Shown: piece by piece, positions 41,724-52,124 of the stretch
Numbering within the stretch: the first letter of the stretch is position 1
Layout: each line of letters starts with the position of its first letter
Assembly: GCF_003116035.1 (NCBI RefSeq)
Contig: NZ_LGQW01000015.1
Location: 2,569,353 to 2,633,352 of the forward strand
Direction of reading: 5' to 3'
DNA length: 64,000 nucleotides
DNA from: Azospirillum sp. TSH64
GTDB taxonomy: Bacteria > Pseudomonadota > Alphaproteobacteria > Azospirillales > Azospirillaceae
Made by a program: the position numbers and the translations under genes
The notes under the pieces: model-generated
What the model saw: the letters and a program-made list of their open reading frames with translations, nothing else
Told to the model about the DNA's origin: nothing
Database searches by the model: none

Positions 41724-42191
41724 TTACGCCGCGACCGCCACACGCCCGTCGCGGGCGCGCATCAGCAGCCAGACCACCGAGACACCCAGCAGCTTTGACG
41801 CGAAGCTGGCGGCCCAGACGGCCGGATCCCAGACGTCCAGCATGCCGAAGAAGATGGCGGTGTCGACCGGCACCGACAGGGCGGCGCTGATCCACAGCCG
41901 GTCGCGCAGCGGGCGGCGGGTGACGGTGAAGACCGCCCAGTCGATCATCTCCGACACGGCGAAAGCGGCGACGCTGGCGGTGGCGACGAAGGGATCGGTC
42001 AGCAGATAGGACAGCACGGTGCCGCTGAGCATGGCGGCGAGTGCCCAGTGGCCGAAGCGCACCTGCACCATGTCGCGCAGGATGAAGATCAGGCCGGCCC
42101 AGCAGGACCAGACCAGATCCAGGTGCGGAAACAGGCTGAAGGCGAAGTTGATGGCAAGAATGCTGCCGATATAGGCGGCGAGCCAGAGCAT
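41724..42191 (-). CDS. VUT family membrane protein (YhhQ/DUF165-like)
   Basis: Small polytopic inner-membrane protein of 155 residues with about five hydrophobic helices, resembling the VUT family to which the queuosine-precursor transporter YhhQ belongs. The typical segment is LIFILRDMVQVRFG and VSEMIDWAVFTVTRR. It is shorter than YhhQ (about 220), so it may be a subfamily with a different cargo. ATG 42191 is preceded by GGAGGA at 8 nt; a TTG at 42224 is less likely. Not in an operon with the neighbours. Confidence 0.78.
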   Translation of the reverse strand: MLWLAAYIGSILAINFAFSLFPHLDLVWSCWAGLIFILRDMVQVRFGHWALAAMLSGTVLSYLLTDPFVATASVAAFAVSEMIDWAVFTVTRRPLRDRLWISAALSVPVDTAIFFGMLDVWDPAVWAASFASKLLGVSVVWLLMRARDGRVAVAA

Positions 42192-42341
42192 GGCGATGAT
42201 CCTCCGAGAGCGGACCCGCGGCAATACGGGCGCTGATGACCGGAGCCGGCCCCGCGTGAATGCGAGCGCCCCGAGAAACCGCTCTAGCTAACAGAACATC
42301 GCCATGCTGGGAAGGTGCCGCGTGGCCCTTCGCGCCGTCTC

Positions 42342-43943
42342 TCAGACCGGTTTCGCCTCGCCCTTCATCAGGGCGTAGGTGTAGCTGTCCACCAGCGCCT
42401 CCATCGAGGCTTCGATGATGTTGGTGGACACGCCCAGCGTCGACCATTCGGTGCCGTCGGTCCGGGCGCTGCGGATCAGCACGCGCGGCATGGCGCCGGT
42501 GCCGTCCTTGGCGGCCAGGATGCGGACCCGGTAGTCGGACAGGCTGACCCTGGCGAGCGCCGGATAGGCTGGCTCCAGCGCCTTGCGCATGGCGACGTCG
42601 AGCGCATGTACCGGGCCGTTGCCGTCCGCCACCTCCATCCGCACGGCGTCGCCGACGCGCACGCGCACCACCGCCTCCGATTCCACCACCAGCTTGCCGA
42701 CCGCGTTGTAGCGGCGCTCGTCAGTGACGTGGAAGCGCAGCAGTTCGAAGAAGCGCGGCACCTCGCCCAGCTCGCGCCGGACCAGCAGCTCGAAGCTGGC
42801 CTCCGCCGTATCGTAGGCGTAGCCGTCGCTGTCGCGCTGCTTGACCAGGTCGAGCAGGCCGGCAAGGCGGTCGTCCCTCGCATCCACCGCCATGCCGATG
42901 TCGCGCAGCCGCACGATCAGGTTGGAGCGGCCGGCCTGGTCGGACATGACGATCTGGCGGCGGTTGCCGATGGCCTCGGGTGCCACATGCTCGTAGGAGG
43001 ACGGGTCCTTCTCAACCGCTGAGACATGCAGCCCGCCCTTGTGGGCGAAGGCGCTGGCGCCGACATAGGGGGCGTGGCGGTTGGGCGCGCGGTTCAGCCG
43101 GTCGTCGAAGGCGCGGCTCAGCTGGGTCAGGAGAGGCAGGTCCTCGCGCCGGATGCCGGTCTCGTAGCCCATCTTCAGCATCAGCGTCGGGATCAGCGAG
43201 ACGAGGTTGGCGTTGCCGCACCGCTCGCCCAGCCCGTTGATGGTGCCCTGGATCATCCGCGCGCCGGCCCGCACCGCCGCCAGCGAGTTGGCGACCGCAT
43301 TCTCGGTGTCGTTGTGGCAATGGATGCCGAGCCGGTCGCCGGGGATGCCGTGTGTCTCCACCACCTCGCGGACGATGGCGTCGACTTCGTGCGGCAGCGT
43401 GCCGCCGTTGGTGTCGCACAGCACGATCCAGCGCGCGCCGGCCTCGAACGCCGCCCTGATGCAGGACACGGCATAGGCCGGGTTGCGCTTGTAGCCGTCG
43501 AAGAAATGCTCCGCGTCGAACAGCGCCTCGCCCTTGGCGGCGTGCAGGGTTGCGATGCTGTCGCCGATGAGGTCGAGATTCTCCTCGCGCGGGATGTTCA
43601 GCGCCACGTCGACATGAAAGTCCCAGCTCTTGCCGACCATGCAGACCGCCTTGGCGCGCGACTGGGCCAGGGCCGTCAGCTGCGGGTCGTTGGCGGCGCT
43701 GCGGCCGGGGCGGCGGGTCATGCCGAAGGCGGTGAAGGTGGCGCGCGTCAGCTCCGGCGCCTCGGCGAAGAACTGGTCGTCGGTCGGGTTGGCGCCCGGC
43801 CAGCCGCCTTCGATGTAATCGATGCCCAGCCGGTCGAGATCCTTGGCAATCGCGATCTTGTCGGCGACCGAGAAATCCACGTCCTGGGTCTGCGCCCCGT
43901 CGCGCAGCGTGGTGTCGTAGAGATAGATGCGCTCGCCCGTCAT
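42342..43943 (-). CDS. cimA: Citramalate synthase
   Basis: Protein of 533 residues with a DRE-TIM metallolyase catalytic domain (about 5-275) and a C-terminal LeuA-type regulatory domain (about 410-520). The catalytic motif is YDTTLRDGAQ; metal-binding HCHND sits in RLGIHCHNDTENA, and LCDTNGGTLP is typical. Length and the absence of a standard 2-isopropylmalate signature point to CimA, which condenses pyruvate and acetyl-CoA to citramalate for threonine-independent isoleucine synthesis. ATG 43943 is used; a TTG 18 bp upstream is unlikely. Confidence 0.9.
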   Translation of the reverse strand: MTGERIYLYDTTLRDGAQTQDVDFSVADKIAIAKDLDRLGIDYIEGGWPGANPTDDQFFAEAPELTRATFTAFGMTRRPGRSAANDPQLTALAQSRAKAVCMVGKSWDFHVDVALNIPREENLDLIGDSIATLHAAKGEALFDAEHFFDGYKRNPAYAVSCIRAAFEAGARWIVLCDTNGGTLPHEVDAIVREVVETHGIPGDRLGIHCHNDTENAVANSLAAVRAGARMIQGTINGLGERCGNANLVSLIPTLMLKMGYETGIRREDLPLLTQLSRAFDDRLNRAPNRHAPYVGASAFAHKGGLHVSAVEKDPSSYEHVAPEAIGNRRQIVMSDQAGRSNLIVRLRDIGMAVDARDDRLAGLLDLVKQRDSDGYAYDTAEASFELLVRRELGEVPRFFELLRFHVTDERRYNAVGKLVVESEAVVRVRVGDAVRMEVADGNGPVHALDVAMRKALEPAYPALARVSLSDYRVRILAAKDGTGAMPRVLIRSARTDGTEWSTLGVSTNIIEASMEALVDSYTYALMKGEAKPV

Positions 43944-44118
43944 CGCCGCCTGACCTGTCAAGACAAAGGGATAGGCATCGGTTTGCCACCCTGTGGAAAG
44001 TCGGGAGAATGGACGATGCAGCGCGTATCCTCAACCGTTTTGACAAGAAACTTGCGGGAAGCGGGTCTTCTTCGCAATGGAAGGGAATGGCGGAGCGTTG
44101 CGCCCCGCCTTCCGGGGA

Positions 44119-45006
44119 TCAGCGGGCGAACAGCCGGTAGAGCGCGGAATGGTCCAGCGCGCCGTCGCCCTGGTCCACCAGCATCTCGAACAACTCCAGC
44201 GACAGGCCGAGCGTCGGCAGGTCGATGCCGGACTGCTGCGCCAGCTCCTCGGCCTGGCGCAGATCCTTGACCTGGGTGGTGACGCGGCCGCCGGGGGTGA
44301 AGTCGCCGCTGACCATGCGGCCGCCATGCAGGTCGAGGATGCGGGATTCGGCGAAGCCGCCGCGGATGGCGTCCCGCACCTTGGCCGGATCGGCGCCGGC
44401 CGCCCGGGCGAGCGCCAGCGCCTCGGCCACCGCGCCAATGGTCAGGGCGACGATGACCTGATTGGCCGACTTGGCGATCTGGCCGGCGCCGCTGTCCCCG
44501 ACATGGGTGATGCGGCGGCCCATCGCCTGCAACACCGGCAGGGCGCGGGCGAAGGCAGCCTCGGACCCGCCGGCCATGATGGTGAGGATGGCGCCCTCGG
44601 CCGCCACGGTCCCGCCGGAGACCGGCGCGTCGAGCCACTCCGCCCCGGCGGCGGCGACGCGCTGGGCCAGCGCGCGGGTGGCGGCGACGGCGGTGGTGCC
44701 CATGTCGATCACCAGATGGCCGGGACGCAAGCCCGGCAGCAATGCCTCGGCCACCGTTTCCACCGCCGTGGTGTCGGTCAGCATCAGGATGACGATGCCC
44801 GCCTGTCCGGCGACGGCGGCCGGGCCGGTGGCGGCGATCATCCCCTCCGCCGCCAGTTCGGCGACCGGGCCGGGGCTGCGGCTGCTCACCACCAGCTCCG
44901 CGCCGGCACGGGCGAGCGCTCGGGCCATCGGCTTGCCCATCAGGCCAAGCCCGATGACGCCGACGCGCTGGCCGGCGAGGTCAGGGCGGATGGTTTCTTC
45001 GGTCAT
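44119..45006 (-). CDS. 3-hydroxyisobutyrate/tartronate-semialdehyde-type dehydrogenase
   Basis: NAD(P)-dependent beta-hydroxyacid dehydrogenase of 295 residues. The Rossmann motif is GVIGLGLMGKPMA (15-27), the substrate-binding motif LDAPVSGGTVAAEGA (near 125) and the catalytic Lys is in GQIAKSANQVIV (near 177). It could be 3-hydroxyisobutyrate dehydrogenase (valine catabolism) or 2-hydroxy-3-oxopropionate reductase; the sequence alone does not decide. Neither mmsA nor glycolate genes are adjacent, so the pathway is open. Confidence 0.87.
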   Translation of the reverse strand: MTEETIRPDLAGQRVGVIGLGLMGKPMARALARAGAELVVSSRSPGPVAELAAEGMIAATGPAAVAGQAGIVILMLTDTTAVETVAEALLPGLRPGHLVIDMGTTAVAATRALAQRVAAAGAEWLDAPVSGGTVAAEGAILTIMAGGSEAAFARALPVLQAMGRRITHVGDSGAGQIAKSANQVIVALTIGAVAEALALARAAGADPAKVRDAIRGGFAESRILDLHGGRMVSGDFTPGGRVTTQVKDLRQAEELAQQSGIDLPTLGLSLELFEMLVDQGDGALDHSALYRLFAR

Positions 45007-45036
45007 GTCGAGGCTTTCACTATACGTGGATTAGGG

Positions 45037-45462
45037 TCACAGGCGCATGTGGCGGGCACGGGCACCGCGCTCGATGGCGGCGGCGCAGAGCCGGTCGACC
45101 CCCAGCCGGTGGCGGATCAGTTCCAGCATGCGCAGTTCCTCCTGCGATGCCTTGGGATCGGCGGCGGCGATGTCGCAGGCCACCGCATAGGCGGTCTCGC
45201 GCAGCTTGGGCGGCAGCGCCTGCTCGATGATGGTCAGTACCGTGTCCAGCCCGTCATTGTCGGAAAGCATGGCGGTGCATTCGCGGGTGGCGGCCATCAC
45301 CTGATCGCCGCTGTAGTCCTTGAAGATCGGCAGGTAGCGCACATTCTCGCCGATGGCTTCCAGTTCAAGGTCGGTCATGTCGCCGTCGCAGGCGGACACC
45401 AGGACCATGACGTAGATGAGTGCGCTGTGGTGGTCGATCATGGAGTCGGTCGGCTTTCTCAT
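45037..45462 (-). CDS. TerB-like helical protein
   Basis: Protein of 141 residues of the TerB-like helical fold. It starts with a hydrophobic helix (LIYVMVLVSACDGDMTDLELEAI), whose DGDM-x-ELE pattern is typical of TerB, and ends RHRLGVDRL. TerB-like proteins bind metal ions and act in stress and membrane-associated complexes, but no other ter gene is present and tellurite resistance should not be assumed. GGAG lies 9 nt before the start at 45462. Divergent from the AEC transporter. Confidence 0.75.
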   Translation of the reverse strand: MRKPTDSMIDHHSALIYVMVLVSACDGDMTDLELEAIGENVRYLPIFKDYSGDQVMAATRECTAMLSDNDGLDTVLTIIEQALPPKLRETAYAVACDIAAADPKASQEELRMLELIRHRLGVDRLCAAAIERGARARHMRL

Positions 45463-45602
45463 GGGGCGGTCTCCGCTGGGGAGTGGTCGCGTGTAAGGTC
45501 GGCAATCTCGAACGCCGCTTCCGCCGCGTCAAGGGTGCCATGCCGGGAGTGGAGGGGTCGGCCGCTCGACGCGACGGTTGGCGTTGCCTATTGTCGCGCA
45601 CC

Positions 45603-46550
45603 ATGAACGTCGTCCTCAATGTCGCATTTCCCGTATTCGCCATCATCCTGGCCGGCTTCCTGTCCGGGAAGTCGAAGCTGCTCGGCGCCGCCTCGTCGGA
45701 GGCGCTGAACAAGTTCGTCTATTGGATGGCGCTGCCGCCGGTGCTGTTCCTGGGCACGGCGCGGCGGTCGATCCCGGAGATCTTCAACGGCCCGTTCATC
45801 GGCGCCTTCCTGGGATCGATGCTGCTGGTCTATGCGCTGGGTGCTGTGATCGGCCGCCTCGTGTACCGCGAGCGCACGCAGATCCAATGCATGCAGGGGC
45901 TGAACTCGGCCTTCTCCAACACCGGCTACATGGGCATCCCGCTGTTCCTGGCCGCCTTCGGGCCGGACCGTCTCGCTCCCACCATCCTGGCGACCGTCAT
46001 CATGAGCGCCATCATGGTCGGCATCGCGGTGATCTGGATGGAGTTCGCCAACAGCCAGGGCAGCGGGCTGGGCAAGGCCCTGCGCGATGTCGGCCGGGCG
46101 CTGGCGAAGAACCCGCTGATCCTGTCCACCGCCGCCGGCCTCGCCTGGTCGGCGCTGCTGCCCGGCGTCGCGGTGCCGAAGCCGATCGCGACATTCTGCG
46201 AACTGATGGGCTCCCCCGCCGGCCCCTGCGCGCTGTTCGCCATCGGCCTGTTCCTGGCCTCGCAGCGGCTGACCGCCGGGTTGGCGGAGGCGGGCTGGAT
46301 CAGCGCGCTGAAGCTGCTGGTCCATCCGGCGCTGGCCTGGGTGCTGACGCAGACGCTGTTCCCGATGGACCCGTTCTGGACCGGCAGCGCGGTGATCCTG
46401 GCGGCATTGCCGACCGGTGCCCTGACCTTCGTGGTGGCGAGCCAGTACCAGACCTATGTGGAGCGCACCTCCTCGGCCATCCTGGTGTCGACGGTGCTCA
46501 GCGTGGTGACGCTGTCTGCATTGCTGGCGGTGTATGCGCCGGGCGGGTGA
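45603..46550 (+). CDS. AEC family transporter
   Basis: Integral membrane protein of 315 residues with about ten helices in two repeats, as in the auxin efflux carrier (AEC) family. Characteristic parts are the N-terminal FPVFAIILAGFLSG and LNSAFSNTGYMGIPL, the family's GN/NT-PxG crossover region. Bacterial members are often malate, malonate or other carboxylate transporters. ATG 45603 is taken because the first helix starts at once. No catabolic genes are near to suggest a substrate. Confidence 0.87.
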   Translation: MNVVLNVAFPVFAIILAGFLSGKSKLLGAASSEALNKFVYWMALPPVLFLGTARRSIPEIFNGPFIGAFLGSMLLVYALGAVIGRLVYRERTQIQCMQGLNSAFSNTGYMGIPLFLAAFGPDRLAPTILATVIMSAIMVGIAVIWMEFANSQGSGLGKALRDVGRALAKNPLILSTAAGLAWSALLPGVAVPKPIATFCELMGSPAGPCALFAIGLFLASQRLTAGLAEAGWISALKLLVHPALAWVLTQTLFPMDPFWTGSAVILAALPTGALTFVVASQYQTYVERTSSAILVSTVLSVVTLSALLAVYAPGG

Positions 46551-46755
46551 TCGGCATCCGCTGTGAGTCTGCGATGCAATCTCATAGAGATTGTCTCTGT
46601 TTTGGCTTGGTCCGTTTGTCTTTTGAACAGTTTGCCGCCGGTTCCTTAAGGCAATTTTTACCGTGTTAACCTAGGTGATTCTGGAAATGCTTTCGCCGTG
46701 TCGGTCGAAGTCGGCAGGGAAACCGCTTTTTTCAGGGATCAACTGAGGTGTCGTT

Positions 46756-48447
46756 GTGAAACTTATCGAAAATCTCCGGATCGGCACGAAAATTTATGCA
46801 GTGGTGGCGCTTCTCAGCCTGATCACGCTGGGACTGTCGATCTACATAAGCAACCGGATCGGTGAGATCGACGACCGCTACAGCAGCCTGATCGATGGAG
46901 ACGTGACGTTTTCGCTGAAGCTGGAACGCATGCGCGGCGACCTCGCCAACCTCGGCCGTCAGGCCAACAACGTGCTGCTGCTTCAGGATCCCGCGGGACT
47001 TCCGCCTCTGGTCAAGGCGATGGACGACATCCAGGCGGCCATCGCGGATTCGAGCGCGGTGATGAACCGTCTGGCCAGGCCCGAAAACAAGGACAAGGTG
47101 ACCCGGATCGTTGAGCTGACGGCAATGGTGAAATCCTCGCTGCCCAAGCTCTTCGCGGCGAAGGAGAAGGCCGATCATGCCGGAGCGGCCGCCATTTATG
47201 GGAAGGAAGGGCGTCCCCAGGTGGTAGAGGCCTTCAACATGGCGGCGAAGCTGTCTGACGAGGTGTCGGCCGGAGTGTACCGTTCGTCCGACGATCTGAC
47301 CGTCAAGACCAACCAGACGGTGTTCAACTCCCTGTCGATTGCGATCGGGCTCCTCGTCTTCGGTGCCGTGGGGTCCGCGCTGCTGGTCGTCTATGGCATC
47401 CGTCGTCCGGTTGCCGCCCTGAATGCCGCGATGGTGCGTCTGGCGACCGGCGACACCACGACGGAGGTGGCAGGGGCCGGCCGTGGCGACGAGGTCGGCG
47501 AAATGGCGCGGACGGTGGAGGTGTTCAAGCAAAGCATGATCCGCACGCGCCAGCTGGAACAGGACGCCAAGGACGCCGAGGCCCAGGCGGCTGCGGAAAA
47601 GCGCCAGGGGACTCTGGACATGGCCCGGTCCTTTGAAGAGCGGGTCGGCTCCATCGTCGATGCGGTCGGCAGTTCCGCGACCGAGTTGCAGGCCACCTCG
47701 TCGCAGCTGGCCGCCGCCGTCGAAGAGGTCGGCGCCCAGTGCACCGCCGTCGCCGCCGCGTCGGAGCAGGCGAGCGCCAATGTCCAGACGGTCGCCGCCG
47801 CGTCGGAGGAGCTGTCCGCCTCGATCGGCGAGCTGTCCGACCGCGTGGGGCGTGCCGCCGACCGCTCCCGCCTGGCCGCCGAAGGGGCCGGCGAGGCCCA
47901 GCGTCAGCTTGATCTGCTGTCCGCCTCCATCGATCAGGTCGATCAGATCGTGGCTTCGATCAATGCGGTGGCCAGCCAGACCAATCTGCTGGCGTTGAAC
48001 GCGACCATCGAAGCGGCCCGCGCCGGCGAGGCCGGCAAGGGCTTTGCCGTCGTCGCCAGCGAGGTGAAGAACCTTGCCAACCAGACCCACGCGATGACCG
48101 AGCAGATCACCAACCAGATCGGCGCGGTCAAGGCGGCGTCGGGCCGGACGGTCGGCGCGATGCGCAGCATCATCGGTCAGGTGGAGGAGATCAGCAACTC
48201 CACGGCCGATATGGCGCAATCGGTGAACCAGCAGAGTGGTGCCACGTCCGAAATCAGCCGCAACGCCCAGCAGGCGGCGGTCGGCACGACTGAGGTTTCG
48301 CGCAACGTCCTGGGTATTCAGCAGGCGGAGAACGAAACGGGGGCCGCCACTAACAACGTCAAGCATGCGTCGGACGATCTCGCCCGGCAGGCTGCGATGC
48401 TGAAGCAGGCGATGGACAGCTTCCTCAGCGAGTTGCGCGCCGCCTGA
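46756..48447 (+). CDS. Methyl-accepting chemotaxis protein
   Basis: Chemoreceptor of 563 residues. Two transmembrane helices (about 12-32 and 192-215) bracket a periplasmic helical-bundle sensing domain; then HAMP (216-270), and a methyl-accepting signalling domain whose hairpin tip reads [20 protein letters not shown] and [19 protein letters not shown]. It signals to CheA/CheW. No CheW-binding C-terminal pentapeptide (NWxxF) is visible. The ligand cannot be inferred. The AT-rich 200 bp upstream (46551-46755) likely holds its promoter; no che genes are adjacent. Confidence 0.93.
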   Translation: MKLIENLRIGTKIYAVVALLSLITLGLSIYISNRIGEIDDRYSSLIDGDVTFSLKLERMRGDLANLGRQANNVLLLQDPAGLPPLVKAMDDIQAAIADSSAVMNRLARPENKDKVTRIVELTAMVKSSLPKLFAAKEKADHAGAAAIYGKEGRPQVVEAFNMAAKLSDEVSAGVYRSSDDLTVKTNQTVFNSLSIAIGLLVFGAVGSALLVVYGIRRPVAALNAAMVRLATGDTTTEVAGAGRGDEVGEMARTVEVFKQSMIRTRQLEQDAKDAEAQAAAEKRQGTLDMARSFEERVGSIVDAVGSSATELQATSSQLAAAVEEVGAQCTAVAAASEQASANVQTVAAASEELSASIGELSDRVGRAADRSRLAAEGAGEAQRQLDLLSASIDQVDQIVASINAVASQTNLLALNATIEAARAGEAGKGFAVVASEVKNLANQTHAMTEQITNQIGAVKAASGRTVGAMRSIIGQVEEISNSTADMAQSVNQQSGATSEISRNAQQAAVGTTEVSRNVLGIQQAENETGAATNNVKHASDDLARQAAMLKQAMDSFLSELRAA

Positions 48448-48487
48448 CAGGCCATAGAACGGGAAATGGCGAGGGGTAGACTGCCCC

Positions 48488-51253
48488 TCACCACCCCCGC
48501 AGGAACTCCGCCGTCTCCTCGACCGCCTGCTTCAACCCGACCCGCCGCATCTCCACGCCGTCGGGGAAGGCGCCGGCCAGCCGGCTCGGCATCATCGGGT
48601 CGAGCAGGACGAAGATGCCGGTGTCGTCGGCCCGGCGGACCAGCCGGCCGAAGGCCTGCTTCAGGCGCAGCCGCGTGATCATGTCCTCGTAGCGGCGGCG
48701 GCCAAAGGCCTCGCGCCGCGCGCGGTGCAGGATGTCGGGACGCGGCCAGGGCACGCGGTCGAAGACGATCAGGCGCAAGCTGCGCCCCGGCACGTCCACC
48801 CCGTCGCGCACCGCGTCGGTGCCGAGCAGGCAGGCGTGCTCCTCGTTGCGGAAGATGTCGATCAGGGTCGAGACATCCAGCGGATCGACATGCTGGGCAT
48901 AGAGCGGGATGTTCGCCTGATCCAGCGGCTCGGCGATGCGGTCGCGCACGGCGCGCAGCCGGCTGATCGCGGTGAACAGGCCGAGCCCGCCGCCGCCCGC
49001 CGCCAGGAACAGCGATTTGTAGGCCGCCGAGACCTGTCCCAGATCGTCCTTGCGCACGTCGTTGACGACGAAGACGCGGGTGCGGTTCGGGTAATCGAAG
49101 GGGGAGGGGACCTGGGCGCGGATCGCCGGGGCCGGCAGGTGGCTGGCGCCGCAGCGGTCCTCCGCCGCGCGCCAGTCCTGGCCGATGTCGCCGGTGCCGT
49201 CGGTCAGCGTGGCAGAGGTCACCACCAGCCCATGGGCGGGACCGGCCAGCGCCTCGGCGAAAGGCACCGTCGGATCGACCCAGTGGCGGTACAGCCCGAC
49301 ATCGATGTCGCGGCCGTCGATCCGCTCCACCGCGAACCAGTCGACGAAATGCGACGGCGTCTCGGTCGGCAGGGTGCGCAGCATGGCACGCCACCCCTCG
49401 ACCGTCAGGGTCCCGCGGCGGTGCAAACTGCGTGACAGCGCGTCGATGCGGCGGCGCTGGTCGGAGTCGAGTTCGGCGCTCTCATCCTCCAGCCGCTGGG
49501 CCAGCCGGCGGGCCAGCGCCTCCACCGGTTCGGACAGGCGGACCAGGGACTGCTCCAGCTCCGCCGCGGCCTCCAGCAGGCCGTCCACCGGATAGGCCTT
49601 GTCGGCCTCCAGGCTGTAGGGGCCGCCCTGGCCGGCGGTGCGGGCATAGACCTGCTGGCGGGCGAACAGCAGGAAGCGCTCGGTCGGTCCCTGCGGGTTG
49701 TCGGCGGCCAGACGCGCCGACCAGCCGTCGGCCGGCAGGACGCGGGCGCCGATCAGGATGTCGTCGAGATGGCGCAGAGCCTCCTCATCGCCGGCGACGA
49801 TGTCCTCCAGCCGGCGCTTCAGGCCGCGGGCGCGGCTGCGTCCGGTCTCCTCGGCGCCCAGCAGCCAGCGGCGCAGCTCCTGAGTCTCGCGGCAGGTCAG
49901 ATGGCCGGCGAAGGCGCTGTCGGCGGCGTCGAAGACATGGTGCCCCTCGTCGAAGACATAGCGGCTGGGCAGCGTCGGCTCCTCGCCGCCACCGAGAGCC
50001 GCCTGCACCATCACCAGGGCGTGGTTGGCGATGACGATGTCGGCGCGGCGGGCGCGGCGCACGCTCTTCTCGATGTAGCAGCGGGCATAGTGGTCGCAGG
50101 CGGAATAGATGCACTCGCCGCGGCGGTCGGCCAGCCCCATGGTCGGCCCGCGCCCGGCGATGTCGACCAGCCAGCCGGGGAAGTCGCCGCCGGTCATGTC
50201 GCCGTCGCGCGTCGCCGCCGCCCAGCGCGCCATCAGCCCGACGCCGACGGCGTTGTGCGGCTGAAACGGCATGGCGCGCACCGCCTCCTCCAGATTCAGC
50301 AGGCATAGGTAGTTCTCGCGCCCCTTGCGCAGCACCACCTTGCGCGCCTTGGTCGCCGGGTCGGCATAGAGCCGGTCCAGCTCGGCGTCGATCTGGTGCT
50401 GGAGATTGCGGGTGTAGGTGGAGATCCACACCGTCCCGCCATTCTTCTCCGCCCACACCGTGGCCGGGGCCAGATAGCCCAGCGTCTTGCCGACGCCGGT
50501 CCCGGCCTCCGCCAGCACGACATTCGGCGTGTCGGGCAGCTGGCGCGGGGCGAAGGCGGCCGACACCGCGCTGGAATAGTCGGCCTGCTGCGGCCGCGGT
50601 TCCGCGATCCTGCCCAGCACATTGGCCGACAGCATGGCGGCGAGGCGGCGACGCGCCTCGTCCGGATCGACCGGGTTCTGGGCAGGCGGCGGCGGCGGTG
50701 CGCCCTCCTCCCACTCCTTGATCCGGGTCCAGACGCGCAGGCCCGAGCGGGCCGCACCCTTCTCCGGCCCGTCCGGCTTGCCGAGCGCGGCCAGCACCGC
50801 CGACGTCCAGGGCCAGCCGGCGCGCCCCATCTCCCAGGCGAAGGCGACGGGGTCGGAGGACTCCTCCCGTCCGGCAGCACCCAGATCGCCCAGCAGCCGG
50901 CGCACGGCGCGCTGGAGAGCCAGCGCCTCAGCCTCGTGACCCTCAGGCGTGGGCAGGTCGAGCGCCTCGGCGATGCCGCGCGGGGTGGGGACGCAGAAAC
51001 GGGCAGGGTGGACGAAGGCGAACAGCTCCAGCACGTCGAAGGCCGGGAAGGCGTCGATCCCCAGCCGGCGGGCGAAGGCGCGGGCATGGCAGACCAGAGG
51101 CGGCTGGCGGCGCACCTTCGCCGCGGCGGCAGCCAGCGACAGCTCCTCGACCTCGCCGTCGAGGGTCAGCGACACGACACGGCGCGCGCCGGCCACCATG
51201 GCGGGCGCGTTGTCGAGACTGTTGATCGGGGTGGGGTCGGCGGTCAGGTCCAT
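48488..51253 (-). CDS. DinG-type ATP-dependent DNA helicase
   Basis: Superfamily 2 helicase of 921 residues, XPD/DinG group. Walker A is AEAGTGVGKT (about 247-256), Walker B DEGH near 434, and VVTSATL and QAFGRLVRR are later motifs. Four cysteines (one near 316, then C-x4-C-x5-C in ECIYSACDHYARC near 379) match the DinG [4Fe-4S] cluster spacing. The N-terminal 240 residues look like a degraded DEDD exonuclease domain (VCHARAFARRLG, DVLELFAFVHP). Likely unwinds R-loops, D-loops or G-quadruplexes in repair. Start uncertain: GTG 51262 is possible. Confidence 0.88.
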   Translation of the reverse strand: MDLTADPTPINSLDNAPAMVAGARRVVSLTLDGEVEELSLAAAAAKVRRQPPLVCHARAFARRLGIDAFPAFDVLELFAFVHPARFCVPTPRGIAEALDLPTPEGHEAEALALQRAVRRLLGDLGAAGREESSDPVAFAWEMGRAGWPWTSAVLAALGKPDGPEKGAARSGLRVWTRIKEWEEGAPPPPPAQNPVDPDEARRRLAAMLSANVLGRIAEPRPQQADYSSAVSAAFAPRQLPDTPNVVLAEAGTGVGKTLGYLAPATVWAEKNGGTVWISTYTRNLQHQIDAELDRLYADPATKARKVVLRKGRENYLCLLNLEEAVRAMPFQPHNAVGVGLMARWAAATRDGDMTGGDFPGWLVDIAGRGPTMGLADRRGECIYSACDHYARCYIEKSVRRARRADIVIANHALVMVQAALGGGEEPTLPSRYVFDEGHHVFDAADSAFAGHLTCRETQELRRWLLGAEETGRSRARGLKRRLEDIVAGDEEALRHLDDILIGARVLPADGWSARLAADNPQGPTERFLLFARQQVYARTAGQGGPYSLEADKAYPVDGLLEAAAELEQSLVRLSEPVEALARRLAQRLEDESAELDSDQRRRIDALSRSLHRRGTLTVEGWRAMLRTLPTETPSHFVDWFAVERIDGRDIDVGLYRHWVDPTVPFAEALAGPAHGLVVTSATLTDGTGDIGQDWRAAEDRCGASHLPAPAIRAQVPSPFDYPNRTRVFVVNDVRKDDLGQVSAAYKSLFLAAGGGGLGLFTAISRLRAVRDRIAEPLDQANIPLYAQHVDPLDVSTLIDIFRNEEHACLLGTDAVRDGVDVPGRSLRLIVFDRVPWPRPDILHRARREAFGRRRYEDMITRLRLKQAFGRLVRRADDTGIFVLLDPMMPSRLAGAFPDGVEMRRVGLKQAVEETAEFLRGW

Positions 51254-51365
51254 CGGCGGCACTATATGGCGGTGGCGTGCCGCAAAGCGAGCGCCGCATG
51301 TTGACGGAACGCCGCCTCACCCCCATTGAGGGAGGTCCAGGGGAGCCGAGCGGAGACGGAGCTGT

Positions 51366-52040
51366 ATGCGGAAACTGCTGCGCTGGGCGCTGATCGGGAT
51401 CGCGGGGCTGATGGCCTTCACCATCCTGTGGGCGGCGCTCTACCGGGTCGTGCCGCCGCCGGCGACGCCGCTGATGCTGATCCGGGCGCTGGGCGGTTCC
51501 GGCCTGTCGCGCGACTGGGAACCGCTGGAGCGCATCTCCCCCGCGCTGGTCGAGGCGGTGATCGCCTCAGAGGACACCGGCTTCTGCGGTCATGGCGGCT
51601 TCGACTGGGCGGCTATCGAGGGCGCTTTCGAGGAGAACGAGGAGGGCCGGCGGCTGCGCGGCGGCAGCACGATCAGCCAGCAGACCGCCAAGAACGCCTT
51701 CCTCTGGCCCGACCGCAGCTGGACCCGCAAGGGGGCGGAGGCGTGGTTCACCCTGCTGATCGAAAGCCTGTGGAGCAAGCGCCGCATCCTGGAGGTCTAT
51801 CTGAACATCGTGGAGTGGGACGACGGCGTCTATGGCGCCGAGGCGGCGGCGCGGCACCATTTCAACAAATCGGCCGCGGCCCTGACCCGGCGCGAGGCCG
51901 CGCTGCTGGCGGTGGTGCTGCCCAGCCCGCGCAACTGGTCGCCCACCCGGCCCAGCGCCTATGTCACCCGCCGCGCCGGGGTGATCGAGCGGCGGATGGC
52001 GGTGGTGCGGCGGGACGGGCTTGCCGACTGCGTGCGGTGA
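51366..52040 (+). CDS. mtgA: Monofunctional peptidoglycan glycosyltransferase
   Basis: GT51 family enzyme of 224 residues that polymerises lipid II glycan strands without a transpeptidase domain. An N-terminal helix (about 10-25) anchors it. The first catalytic Glu lies in [17 protein letters not shown], followed by [15 protein letters not shown] and the second Glu region [14 protein letters not shown]. All standard GT51 boxes are present. It is the first rightward gene after the helicase; a FliL-like gene follows after 84 bp. Confidence 0.93.
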   Translation: MRKLLRWALIGIAGLMAFTILWAALYRVVPPPATPLMLIRALGGSGLSRDWEPLERISPALVEAVIASEDTGFCGHGGFDWAAIEGAFEENEEGRRLRGGSTISQQTAKNAFLWPDRSWTRKGAEAWFTLLIESLWSKRRILEVYLNIVEWDDGVYGAEAAARHHFNKSAAALTRREAALLAVVLPSPRNWSPTRPSAYVTRRAGVIERRMAVVRRDGLADCVR

Positions 52041-52124
52041 GACAGGGTGCGTCCCTCCACCGAATCTTAACACCCGACGCGCTACGCTCCACACTGCTCC
52101 CGCCCGGCCCGCAGGAGGCCGACC

